Assembly (NCBI GenBank): GCA_028455995.1
Contig: JABELC010000006.1
Coordinates: 310,001-374,000, forward strand
Direction of reading: 5' to 3'
DNA from: Scleromitrula shiraiana
Taxonomy: Eukaryota; Ascomycota; Leotiomycetes; Helotiales; Sclerotiniaceae
Length of the DNA stretch: 64,000 nt
In this document: one piece after another, positions 12,038 through 23,461 of the stretch
Layout of the letters: each line of letters starts with the position of its first letter
Position numbering within the stretch: the first letter of the stretch is position 1
Position numbers and translations under genes: made by a program
The notes under the pieces: generated by a model
The model's input: only the letters and a program-made list of their open reading frames with translations
What the model was told of the DNA's origin: nothing
Databases searched by the model: none

Positions 12038-15000
12038 ATGGCGTATGAACAAAATTATTATCAACAACCTCAACGACCATATAACGGACGAGCAGCGCAA
12101 AGACCCGGTCCTCCGTCGCAAACACAAGGATTTCAACAAGCTCCTGCGTCGCAACAATATTCTCAACAGGGTTATGACGAGTACGCGCAGGATGGATATG
12201 GATATGAGGATTATGGTAATGGGTATGCGCAGGATTATAATGGGGGGTATCAGGATATCAATGGAGGGGGTAGAGGGAACATGAATGGTGGCGGGTATGG
12301 AAATATGGGGGGAGCTGGTAGAGGAGGAAATGCGAATGGAGGTGGATATGGAAATATGGGTGGTGAAAGACCTTATGGACAAGATATGAATGCACGAGGA
12401 AGGGGAAATTCACAGGATATGAATGGAGTTGGTCGAGGTTATCCGCCGCAGAATTCGAGTTATCCTCCACGGCAAGATTATTATACAAATGATAGGGGTG
12501 GGGGAATGCCTCCGAGAGGCGGAGGACCAGCTCCGGGCCAGAATGGTAGAGGGATGCAGAGACCTCCTCCGGATAGGGGAGGATATGGTGGGCCACAAGG
12601 TAGAGGGGGGCTTATGAATAGTCCTATGAAACCTGGAATGGGAGGACGTGAGTAATATGAAATTCTATTTTGTTGTGAATCATTCAAGCTAATATTAATT
12701 TATCAAGCACAACAACGACCACCACGAAAACCACTAGTATCACCTCCAAAATCTCCAGAAACATCTTGGGATAGTCCTTTTCCTTCATTTCCGGGTGCTA
12801 AGAAGAAAACTGCATTATTGGAGGAACAAAATATTACCGAGAAAATGGTAGCTATGGATATTGGAAGTCCTTCGAATCGACCTAGAACGGCTGGTAGTAA
12901 AGGAAGTCAAGACAAAGGGCAACGGAAAATGTCGTTTGATGATTATGGTAGACCTTCACTTGATAGTCAAAGAAGTATGCCTAGAGGATATCCACCTCAA
13001 GGTCCTCCCCAAGGTCCTCCGAGGCAAGATTTCCAGAGAGGATCTCCAAGGGGACCACCACAAGGACCTCCAAGGCAAGATTTCCAAGATCAAAGAAGAG
13101 GGCCACCTCCACCTGGTCAAGGTTATGGAGGTGGACCGAGGCAAAATGGTTATGAAGATTCTGGTTATGATCAAGGTTATGGAGATAATTTCAGTCCCCC
13201 ACAACGAAGTATGACAATGCCAGATAATCCGATTGGAATGGCAAATGGAGTTCGTCCTCCGCCTAATGTTGCTGATGGACCAGGTCTAAGTGCTCCTTAT
13301 AATGGTCCTATTGGACGTGGTATGCCTATTAGACCAGCAACAGCTACAGGATCTCGACCACCACCTCAAAGAACATACCCAAATCAACCACCTCCGCAAC
13401 CGACACAACCTCCACAAATCCCTGAGCAACCTCCTATACAATCTGCTCAACAGCAACAATATTCACCTTTAAATCCTTATGCTAATGATGATTATGGTGC
13501 TAATTCTACGTCAAATGAAAGTATTTATGATGCTTATAGTACACCCCCACAACCTCCAGCGCATAATAGAACATTATCAAATCCTTCTGATATGCCAGAT
13601 TTTGATAATGCACTTGCTCGGCCAGCTTTACATCGCAGAGGTACTTCTATTGAAGCCCATATTCAACCCGGAGCGGGATCTGCACCACCTCAACCTCCTG
13701 ATCATGGACAATCTTTCGATAGAAATGGGGGGAGTATGAATCAACTTCCCGACAACAGACAATCATTTGAAAGGAATGGAAATATGAATCAACTTAAACC
13801 AGCCAAATCTCAACCGGATTTTAGAGCTCAGGCACAACCTCAAACTGCCATTTTTGAAATGATAGGTGATGCGCCGCCGATTCCGGATCTTCCTCAACAG
13901 GGATATCAGGATGATTGGGGTCAGCAGAATGGTCAATATGGTCAACAGCAAGGGCAAGGATATGGTGGTTTTGATCAACCACAATCTTTTATACCACCAC
14001 CTAGAAGTACATCGGTTGCTCCGGGAGTTGGACGTGGTCTTCTTAATAATCAGAGGGTTGGTGGATATGGTGGTTTTCAAAATGGACCATCTCCTCAAAA
14101 TGGTGGATTTCAAAATGCTCAAAATGGCGGGTTTCAAATTGGTCGTCAAAATAGTATACCAAAACAAGCTACTCCTGAAGGTGGTTTGCCTCCTCATGCA
14201 CCACCTGTTCGTGCTGGTTTAATACCTAATTCATTTGCCAATCAACAACAAAATATTAAGCCACCTCCGGTACGTAATTATACGGGTGTTAGTCCTCAAC
14301 AATCTACTCCGATACAAACACCGCCAATCTCGGACTCTCCTGGTACTGGTGTTGGTACTATGGCTACTCCACCCCCGCAAAATCCAAATCAACCTGTTAC
14401 TCAGGCGGAAATTGATCGATTGAGATTAAAATATAAAGATGGTAATCCAAATGATACTGAAACTCCACTTCTTTTTGTAAAGAAATTGGTTGAAGCGTCG
14501 GAAACTTTGGTAGCTTCATTACCAGATCAAAGAGCGAGGAATAAAGCTCGAGAGAAATATGTATTCGAAGCAACAAAAACACTTAAGAAGTTACGGGAAC
14601 AACAACATCCAGATGCAATGTTCTATTTTGCAGATTGCTATGGTCGTGGAGCTCTCGGTCTCGAAGTAAACGAAAAAGAAGCATTTACACTATACCAATC
14701 AGCAGCCAAACTTGGGCACCCAGGAGCCGCCTACCGAACAGCCGTCTGTTGCGAACTAGGCAATGACGAAGGAGGCGGCACTCGAAAAGACCCCCTCAAA
14801 GCAATCCAATGGTACAACCGAGCCGCCACTCTAGGCGACACCCCCGCCATGTACAAAATGGGCATGATAAAACTTAAGGGTCTCCTCGGGCAAGCCCAAA
14901 ACCCCCGCGAAGCCGTCGTCTGGCTCAAACGCGCGGCCGAACGCGCCGATCCCGAAAACCCCCACGCGCTGCACGAATTAGGATTACTGTACGAATTGCC

Positions 15001-15754
15001 GCAATCGGGCGAAGGCGCGCTCATCCGCGACGAGGCCTACGCCTTCCAGCTATTCTCGCAAGCCGCCGAGCTCGGGTACAAGTTCTCGCAGTTCCGCATG
15101 GGTCAAGCGTACGAATACGGACAGTTCAACTGTCCGATCGACGCGCGCCAGAGCATCATGTGGTACTCGAAGGCGGCGGTGCAGAATGAACATCAAGCGG
15201 AGTTGGCGCTGAGCGGGTGGTATTTAACGGGACATGAGGGGATTCTGCAGCAGAGTGATACGGAGGCGTATCTTTGGGCGCGGAAGGCGGCGATTGCGAG
15301 GTTGGCCAAGGCGGAGTATGCGATGGGGTATTATTGTGAGGAGGGCATTGGGACGCCGAAGAGTTTGGAGGATGCTAAGAGGTGGTATTGGAGGGCTGCT
15401 GGTATGTTTTTTTGGTTTTTCTTGTTCTCTTACTCTTCCCCCCCCCCCCCCCCCCACCCCATTTCTTTTCTTTTCTTTTCCCTTCCCATCTTTTTCTTTT
15501 CCCTTCCCATTTCATCCCCTTTTTTTTCTCTCACTCGCGCAATATATATATATATATATATATATCTATACATATGACACGACTAACACACAACCCAAAC
15601 AGCGCAAAACTTCCCCAAAGCGAGAGAAAAACTCGAGGAGCTGAAGAGAGGCGGCGGGAAACATGCCGCTGGGAGGACGAGGGAGAGGGAGAAAATTTCT
15701 AGGAGCTCTAGGGGCGCTAGTGGCAGGAATGGTGAGGAGTGTGTTGTTATGTGA
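12038..15754 (+). CDS. SKT5: Chitin synthase III activator Skt5/Chs4 (Sel1-repeat protein)
   Basis: Exons 12038-12647, 12708-15401 and 15603-15754 join in phase to about 1151 residues. Introns have GTGAGT and GTATGT donors. The first 830 residues are low-complexity: a Gly/Asn/Tyr/Gln-rich start, then Pro/Gln-rich. Residues about 835-1120 hold a run of roughly seven Sel1-like repeats, for example ADCYGRGALGLEVNEKEAF and MGYYCEEGIGTPKSLEDAK. The last exon finishes the final repeat and ends in Cys-Val-Val-Met, a CaaX box suited to farnesylation. Yeast Chs4/Skt5 is a prenylated Sel1-repeat protein that recruits and activates Chs3 at the septum, so repeats and CaaX agree. The C-terminal repeat region (about 14690-15300) is clearly GC-richer than the N-terminal part. 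Without exon 3 the frame would read into the intron and lose the CaaX box. Confidence 0.93.
15402..15602 (+). other. SKT5 intron 2 with repeat tracts
   Basis: The 201-bp intron holds an 18-C run (15438-15455), CTTTT/CCCTT pyrimidine repeats and a (TA)n run (15542-15565) before the CAG acceptor. Such tracts are prone to length change inside a transcribed intron. Confidence 0.8.
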
Positions 15755-16078
15755 TTTATTTATTTGATTTATTTATTTATTATGAAACATATACACACAC
15801 GTAAGTTATGAAGTTGAAATTCCGCTCGTTTGTTTATCCGGGAGGGGAAATGCGGTGGGGATGTGAGGGGGGATGTGAGGGGGGATGTGAGGGATGTGAG
15901 GGGGGATTATATGGATGGATGGATTGTTTGGATGGATAGATGGATTGGATAGATGGATGATTATATGGATAGATGAATGGATCCTCTCTTCTACTATGTT
16001 TCGTATGTTTCGTGCTAGTGTTGGTATTAGTATTAGTATTAGTATGATATGTGTTGTATACTAGTAATATCATGATGT

Positions 16079-16284
16079 ATTTTATTTATTTTATTTATTT
16101 TATTTATTTTATTTATTTTATTTATTTTATTTATTTTATTTATTTTATTTATTTTATTTATTTTATTTATTTTATTTATTTTATTTATTTTATTTATTTT
16201 ATTTATTTTATTTATTTTATTTATTTTATTTATTTTATTTATTTTATTTATTTTATTTATTTTATTTATTTTATTTATTTTATT
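16079..16284. repeat. 9-bp minisatellite TTTTATTTA (~23 copies)
   Basis: About 206 bp of an essentially perfect 9-bp unit. Because the unit is a multiple of three, the plus strand reads as an endless Phe-Ile-Tyr repeat, which is not a real gene. Confidence 0.95.
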
Positions 16285-16316
16285 CTATCGTACTTGTATT
16301 TCGAACTCTTGTGGTG

Positions 16317-16346
16317 TGATGGGATGGGATGGGATGGGATGGGATG
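16317..16346. repeat. (GGGAT)n pentanucleotide repeat
   Basis: About six perfect GGGAT copies. Confidence 0.9.
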
Positions 16347-16450
16347 TGTGGTGTGGTGTTATTGGATTATTATTGGATGGATAGATGGATGCTGGATGGA
16401 TTGATGCTGGAATTGTTTGTTTGTATTGTATTGTATGTATGGGAATCTAG

Positions 16451-16526
16451 GTATGTAAGTATGTAAGTATGTAAGTATGTAAGTATGTAAGTATGTAAGT
16501 ATGTAAGTATGTAAGTATGTAAGTAT
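16451..16526. repeat. (GTATGTAA)n 8-bp repeat
   Basis: About nine to ten perfect copies of the 8-bp unit. Each unit contains a GTATGT or GTAAGT splice-donor-like hexamer. Confidence 0.92.
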
Positions 16527-17469
16527 TCATTTATCTATCTATCTGTACATCTATATATTTTAATTTCCCACTAGCTTCTTCAAGTTCCATGATGAGAAGA
16601 AAAAAAAGGGGGATGGGGATGGAGAAGGGGGTGGAGTGAGGAAATAGAGGGATGGGAACGTGTATTGAGGTATGTATGAAGGGGGACGTAGAGATAGATG
16701 GAAGGATGGTTTTGGATCTCTGGTCCTAAATTGATGTATGTAAGGATTGATGATTGATTGATTGATTGATGTGGGATGGGAAGAGTAATATATAGAGGGA
16801 TTTTTTATCATGGGGATTCTTTTCGAATGGGATAGATGAAAAGTCTAGTGGTAAGAGGGACGGGAATGGGATGGATTGATTAATTGATAGAGATCGTGTT
16901 AAGTTGAAGAGATATAAAATGGGGATTCAGTGAGTTCAGATTGAATGTGAATGTGAATGTGTATGTGTATGTGTGGATTCTTCTTCAGTTGGTGAGGTAT
17001 GTTAAGGATTTTATAAAATAAGTATTGTGTAATATCATCACGTTGATGATAGCATATTTGATATTTGATCAAAAATTATCTTGTTAAATTGTTTGGATAT
17101 CTTGCCAGATGGATCATCAACTAATAATTTATTTTGATAATAAATTGTATGTGAGTTTATTATCTTCAAAATCTATTAGATGCGAACACGATGAGAACTA
17201 CATGTTGTGCGACAACACTGGTTGGGCACTAGCCAAGCACCATTGGTGACAGAGCATTGGAATAGTCGCAACTTACTTGAGTCGGACACTCTTACATCTC
17301 TGGTGAGGGGTAAGAAGAAGGAAATGGAGAGCGGACAGGACAGAATGACAACTTTGTCGTTATATATTTACTTGTTCTTGGTAATTCAAATATTGGTATT
17401 AAACATCTGAGCGTTTTGGTAACAATTATGGGTTCCATCTCAACATCAAAAGTTACTCGGCTATAGAGA

Positions 17470-18769
17470 GTGGAGGACTTGGGGCACCTTATACCAGTGG
17501 ATAGAGATCCTGGCCAACACCACTTCAAGAAGGCTTGGGGGTTAGGAAGTGAGATTGCGGTTCCGGGATTGACAGATATTGTATCCCTCGGATCGCTTTC
17601 GGGGTCTACCGAGAATACTCATGATGATGAGCAGCTCGAGCAAGAGAGCACTCACGCTGAGCAAGCAAAGAATAGTTCTCCAACTGTTGATCCTACTATA
17701 GGCTTGACAGATAGCTTGGGCAAACCTGGCCTCGCGAGCAGAGAAGACTCCGGGGTCGAGTCAGCTTTACATGAGAAAGTTGATCGCCAACTCGAAGTTT
17801 GCAATTCTATGGACGTTGAGGGGGATGATATCTCTTCCCTCGAGAAACATTTGCATAAGCTTTACAGACTTTTGAGCAAGGTGACTGCGAAGGAGAAGCA
17901 GTAGTAGCATCCGCCAGCGCTTAAAGAATGTTTCACTTAGATACGGCAGAATTATTAAGGATATCTGGGTTAATGATGAAGATGAAGACGGGCCATTTGC
18001 CAACAATTCCCTGGCTCTGTCAGAGGAAGATACTATGCCCCAAGTTCAGACTGAATTCATTAATCCGTTTCAACGTCCTTTGTCCCGGCCCCAGTCAGGT
18101 ATATTTGAAACTCGTTATGACCGCAATGGAGATCTTTCCATCAGCTTTTATCGCCATGAGTCCACCCATTTTGTAGGGAATAAATATAAAACAATGGGTA
18201 AGCTTTTTTTTGGAATTCTCCGCTTCTTTTGAACACGTTCAATCAGATTACAAGGCCCAAGGTCAAAACCGTGACTGACCCCTCGAAACCTAGCTCGCGT
18301 TCAAATCAGTGGTTATTCGAAAGATTTTTTTGCATTCAGCGTCTGGACTAATGCAAACTATGGTCAATTTTCATCAATAGCCAGGATGGAATAATAAAGT
18401 ATTTCATCTGAATCGTATCATCGATTTTCCTAAGTACCCAGAGTATAAGTACGATCAGGGTATTCCAGGTAGATTCTAGGCTGGTCATGCCGAGAGGCAA
18501 CTTAAAACATGGCTTATTTATAAAGATCTCGCAAAAGACTTGCCAGAGGACTTGGCTCTTCGCCGTTTGCCAATGCAGAGACTAACTTCCATTAATAAGT
18601 TACTATTCTTGTTAGCAAACCACCATGCTGGGTATGCGAAGAGTTTATCTAGAGAATCGAGCAGCGCTTCAATGTGTCTTTTCAGGCGGAATATCATTAC
18701 GAAAATGCAGTTGGAGATTCAGACGAATATGGTATACCTATTTTAATCACTGAAAATAGAGGCATGTAG
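17470..18769 (+). pseudogene. Decayed deaminase-like gene
   Basis: Several protein-like segments in shifted frames suggest one broken gene. An open stretch at 17470-17904 has no ATG start and is acidic and Ser-rich. Another frame at about 17930-18196 (with DIWVNDEDEDGPF and FETRYDRNGDLSISFYRHES) runs to a GTAAGC donor-like site. At about 18365-18600 a segment with PKYPEYKYDQGIPGRF meets an in-frame TAG (18477-18479) and then GHAERQL (HAE at 18486-18494). After a frame change near 18600 comes PCWVCEEF (18623-18646), another TAG (18650-18652) and a final stop at 18767-18769. HAE followed by PCxxC is the zinc-binding signature of the cytidine-deaminase fold; assigning it here is inference from these two motifs. 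A multi-exon gene with hidden introns cannot explain both in-frame TAG codons easily. Function unknown. Confidence 0.45.
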
Positions 18770-20104
18770 ATATTAGATCTGGAAATGCGCACAAGTATTG
18801 AGAGTGTATGATCGGCGATCGGATTCGGATGTCCCCATAAACATTTGGTCTTTAGCCATCTATATCCATCATCATTAAGAAAGTAGTTTGTTGAAGAAAT
18901 CTTTCGTATACTTGGTAATTTGATTCTTGTCAGGCCTCTTAATGTGGTGGTGTGACAATCTAGTGAAACGGTCAGGCTTTTGCATGTTCCTCTTAATGTT
19001 TCTGATGGTAAAGGATTTCATTATGGCATGAGGATACACGTATTATTGAGGGAATGATAATTTTAATGGAATCAATGGATTTTTCAAGATGCAACATATG
19101 TTGATAATGTATGAGCACTTCTATTCAGGTCCTCTTTCCATCATTTGACATAGGAAAATATATGACGGAACTCATGAAGCATATCATGGATGGAGGACTT
19201 AATGATATCAAGTCTACTAGCTAACTTTAGCCAATTGAAAATTAGACGGACTACTGAAGTGATGAGAAGATTCCAGTAAGATTTCAGAATAATTCTTCTT
19301 CTGTAGTTGTAGTTGTTCTTTCCAGGTATATGGTTAGGAGTACACTTCAATTGGGAATGACGGCGGTAGAAACGATACCACGTTTATGCGAATGATGTGA
19401 ATGCAAGTATTGAGATTGGCACTTGAACTTCGCTATGTTATTGAACTTAGATTTGGAACGATATATGAATGAATTAACAGGGAGAAGTTGTCTTCTCTGT
19501 AGAAAGCAAACACATTATTTGGATATGGAAATTCCAAGAAAATATACCAAGAGGGGAAGTAGGTTTTTGAGACTTTGACTGCGAGCTGTATACGATTCCA
19601 GGGAAAATACGCGTGTTTAATACTATGCTAAGATCACTCAAGCCACCAACGGTATTACTAAATGTGTTGATGCTGAGATAAAAGGAAGTGTAAGGGTGCA
19701 GGCCCTGTTAATTGTATGACATACATTTTCATAATCTCTCTCATCGCCATGAACACCTAGAACGAGCAATAAACCTCCAAATAGAAAGGAAGCCGACCGT
19801 AAGTTTACCTAAATGCAACAAAAAGGAAGTTGGGTATCGAAATAGATTCAACAAATGAGATTAATTAAAAGTGTAAATAGACCCGAATTGAACGCCGGCC
19901 GCGAGGCTGTCTCCTTCTCCAGCCGTGAGGCAAAATATACCTCCCTGTTATTGAAGCCTGTGGTACTTTCATTTCCCTTTTCCCCCTTCCCCACTTTCTT
20001 AATTCTTCCGACGTATACAGGGTCGTATAGCTCCTATTATATGCGGTCTGCAAGCCATGTAGGTTCTGTTCTCCCGGCCTGGATATTATATATCGAACCA
20101 CTTA
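18770..20104. other. Gene-free stretch
   Basis: About 1.3 kb of ordinary base composition. No frame with recognisable protein character and no strong repeat is seen; it may include the rest of the decayed locus to the left. Confidence 0.5.
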
Positions 20105-20632
20105 TTACCTCCTATGTCTTCTCGAGCTTCCAGAACTCTCGTGATGCCTAGTTCTATGCCGTCCCGCATTGACATTTGCTGTTCCACTTCTTTCCAAATG
20201 CTGTTCCATCTCTTCCACCCTCTGTCTGTAACCCCTCACAATATCTCTAATATGCCGTATGCGATCAAAATCCAACTCCAATTCATCAATCTGTCGGATG
20301 ATATCATGAAATCGTGCTATCTCCGCATCAGCCATCGCGATCGCATTACCCGCGCTGTTGTATTGCTGCTGTGCGACAAGGGCAGATTGCTCCGAGAGGT
20401 AATCAAGCCGCGCGCTGATTTGTGATATGAGTCGATCGAAATGCCGACCAAGTGCCGCCAGTGATGTGGTATCGAGAAGTAAGAGACCTTGAGAAGAGGC
20501 TCGGGAGGCGGCGCGAGAGGAACTTGATCCTGCAGGAGCGACGGCTTGAGCTTGATGATGCCGAAGAAGCGCGACTTCATCGGCCGTCAGGCCGAGTTGA
20601 GTGTCGGGAACAGATGGGGGTGGTGAGGACAT
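20105..20632 (-). CDS. Small coiled-coil protein, possibly KxDL/BLOC-1 type
   Basis: A single uninterrupted frame of 175 residues with an ATG at 20632. The N-terminus is Ser/Pro-rich (MSSPPPSVPDTQLGLTADEV) and the C-terminus is basic (His/Arg/Ser). In between, about residues 50-150 form a long amphipathic helical segment, including LDTTSLAALGRHFDRLISQ and IDELELDFDRIRHIRDIVRG. Heptad-like leucine spacing argues for a coiled coil. The last motif resembles the KxDL-type helix found in BLOC-1-associated KXD1 proteins involved in endosome/lysosome biogenesis; that link is a guess from pattern. Codon use is GC-richer than the flanks, which supports a real gene. The flanking DNA is gene-free on both sides. 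Confidence 0.65.
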   Translation of the reverse strand: MSSPPPSVPDTQLGLTADEVALLRHHQAQAVAPAGSSSSRAASRASSQGLLLLDTTSLAALGRHFDRLISQISARLDYLSEQSALVAQQQYNSAGNAIAMADAEIARFHDIIRQIDELELDFDRIRHIRDIVRGYRQRVEEMEQHLERSGTANVNAGRHRTRHHESSGSSRRHRR

Positions 20633-21897
20633 TGATTTCGTGAAGTTTGGTTTGGATTTCGGATTTTACTTTTTGGTAGTAACGATACTGAGCAAGGATT
20701 AGATGGACTTGACACCCTCACAGAGAGCTGTGAAGGTCTTGTAAACTTCATGGTAATTGCGATCTAGAAAAGATCATTTTTGGAGGCTTTCTCCAAGTGT
20801 TCTTTTTTTGGTTCTTGCAAAAGCTTTGACAGGAGAATGATAGACAAGAATATTATAAGATCCACAATGGTTCTATCAAGGTCTCATTCAAATACTTTGC
20901 TTTTTGTATATATAGATATATATATATATATGAGTGAATGGATCAGCTGAGAAGATTATAAGCCTCGTTCAACATCTCTAAGGTACTTATTCTCTGGTAG
21001 GTTTGGGGTATATTCCGGAAGGAAATCTTCAAGTTATTATTAGGAAGTTGAACAAGTTTGAGGACAATTAAATTAAATAAATAGACAATTAAATACACCA
21101 GATCTAATGAGAGTGATCATAACAAGTGGTTGAGAATAGAAGTTGATATTTTGGTCGTTATACCTGCGACCTGCAAGATGTATAAAGTCCATCATCCAGT
21201 CTTATTATGGAAATTTGGAGATCATATACCACTAGTGTATATTAGGAATAGTCTCGGTATATTTGTGCAATAATTGTGATTTGCATAAATTTGTTTGTTT
21301 ATAATTTACATAAAATCATCCATTTAATTCTTCAGAGACGACATGCTGCCAGACTTGTACCACAGCATTCACAATTATTCAGGCTATAAATGGTTCCAGT
21401 AATCATGTACTTCAAAAGGAATTGATACGGATCGATGAAATCATTGTACTCATTACATCTTCAAAATCTCAAATTTAGTCAACTAGATCTAGGATGATGC
21501 TCTGAAGATCAATCGTGCATCTTCTCCTCTCCCCGTAAGTGCGGCGTGATGTTGTGTATCATTCATATATATGCAAAATCCGTTTATATCGGATCTATAT
21601 CTTTCTGTTCTCCATACTATCTCGAGGTCATGCATCTTTGAGCACTATCTACGTGTAGATAGGTTATATGCAGACATCAATAGCCTCTTCGGAGAAACGA
21701 TCCGATACTACCACTACCCCGCAGACAGTGTGGATAGTTGGCCCAATGTCGCGAGAATAAAATTGTCTCCATTGTCGTCGGAATATTTGTATATATGTAT
21801 CTACTATGTAGGTATGCAATTTGATTTGGTCTATTGGTTGTTGCTACCTTTCATCTTATTATTATTTTATACTGGTAGCCTTAATTACTTTACCAAG
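20633..21897. other. Gene-free stretch before the esterase gene
   Basis: About 1.3 kb, AT-rich, with a short (TA)n run at about 20911-20931. It probably contains the promoters of the divergent flanking genes. An open frame from 21571 runs into the esterase gene but adds no sensible protein. Confidence 0.5.
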
Positions 21898-23461
21898 ATG
21901 AAGTCATCTATCGTGTTTGCTACACTTCTAGCCATTGCAAGTGTGGTCTATGCAACTATATGGCAGAATGATCAAATTCGTATCACAAACTATCCCGGCA
22001 CCAGAATTGATTCCGACAATTATGATTTTTCTAGCTTTCCTCCAAACGCATCAGAACTCTCTTACAAAGGTCGATGGGATAGCAAATATGTTTCCTGGTG
22101 GTCGTACGTTATTCTTCCTCCAAATGTTCTCAATGTATATCATCAACTGAACAACATATAGAGCGCCCGGTATCAAGTTTGGATTCACTGGAGAAAATGT
22201 CGCTATTACATTTGGACCCCTGACCTCAAATACAGTCCTCGTTGGTTACCGGGTGAATGGTCAGGATTGGCAGTTGACAAATATCACCACAAATGCTACA
22301 CATTTATTTGTCAACCCAGATTCACCAAATATCAACCTGACATATCCTATAAACCCTTCCAGTTTTGAACTGCGAGTCACCAACTGGGCTTATGGTGTCC
22401 AAATATCCTCTGTGCATTTGGGTAAAGGAGAGAGACTTATCAAGATTCCAAATTTCTCCAGATCAATTGAGTTCATAGGAGATTCCCTTTCTTCAGGTTA
22501 CACCAACAGCCTGGAAGGACTATCTAGTTTTGCGTATGGAATGGGCGCTGGTCTAGGAAACACAGAATACTCTATCACAGCTTATCCAGGAATCTGTATG
22601 TTTGATAAGTTGTGTTGGGGTAACATTAGAGGAATGTTTCATCAATGGTATTATACATCAGATACTAGCTACCGAGCGACTGAGATGTGGGCCGACAAAC
22701 CAGAGCTGTGGGACTTCTCAAAGCAAGAAGATGCAGATCTTGTGGTCATAAATCTCGGAACTAACGATAGTAATATGGTGAATAATGTTACTACCGATGG
22801 TTATGTGGCTCAATACACCATGTTGATTGAAGGTATTCATGCTGTTTGGCCGAAAGCGCAAATCATTCTCATGGTTAGTTGATTCTGACAGCCCTATATG
22901 AATTGGCTCGATAGCTAACGCCATCAGTCGCTCTGGGAAGGTTTTTATGCAAACGGGAACTCGTTTTCCCCATCTCCAGGATATGTCGCGGAAATTTATT
23001 CCATATATCAGTACTTCAATTCTCCAAAATACTTGTGTAATCCTATTCTTTACGATCCACGTACGAATTCAACATATCAATCCCATCGACCTTCTGTGCC
23101 ATTTGTGTCATACTTCAATACCACGGGAATAATGCAGCATAATGATATTGGACCAGCATGGCATCCTACAGATGTAGGTCATATAAAAGTTGCGAGTCAT
23201 CTAATTCAGTATGTGAAGGAGAAGTTCGGGTGGGTATTGTATGCGACTGGACCAGAAGTATTTCACGATACACTTTATGTGAGTTTACATCTCCTTTATA
23301 CTAATTTTCGGTCTGGCGGAAGGGATGCTGTTGTCTCTTCGCCGTCGATATTATATGCGAGGATCAAAATCATGTATCTTCACCTGAACATTTCTCATTA
23401 TTCGTTCGTCTCAAGGTACTAATTCAACTTCACATAGTGGAACGACGAACAAGGATATTGA
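21898..23461 (+). CDS. Secreted SGNH/GDSL esterase, carbohydrate esterase family 2-like
   Basis: Exons 21898-22103, 22162-22873, 22928-23278 and 23438-23461 join in phase to about 430 residues. The start at 21898 gives a clean signal peptide (MKSSIVFATLLAIASVVYA, cleaved after Ala19), whereas the upstream extension does not. Residues about 69-165 look like the CE2 beta-sandwich domain (APGIKFGFTGENVAITFG). The SGNH part shows IEFIGDSLSSGYTN with Ser177, LGTND at 268-271 and HPTDVGH with His385. The position three before that His is Pro, not Asp, so the usual DxxH acid is absent. Some CE2 enzymes are known to work with a Ser-His dyad, which fits. The likely role is de-acetylation of plant cell-wall polysaccharides outside the cell. 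Several N-x-S/T sites are present. The tiny last exon encodes only WNDEQGY. Confidence 0.85.

Larger units (their letters stand above)
15755..17469. other. Repeat-rich intergenic region after SKT5
   Basis: No supported gene. It contains GGGGATGTGA copies at about 15850-15905, GGAT and GATT runs, and the three arrays listed separately. From about 16990 the sequence becomes more ordinary and leads into the deaminase-like relic. Confidence 0.65.

Noticed and set aside
16051..16404. Frame with an endless Phe-Ile-Tyr repeat
   Set aside because: Produced by the 9-bp minisatellite; no flanking coding character.
20114..20643. Plus-strand frames opposite the coiled-coil gene
   Set aside because: Shadows; the minus strand has a continuous frame with structured composition.
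21571..21897. Upstream extension of the esterase frame
   Set aside because: Would bury the clean signal peptide; the ATG at 21898 is better.
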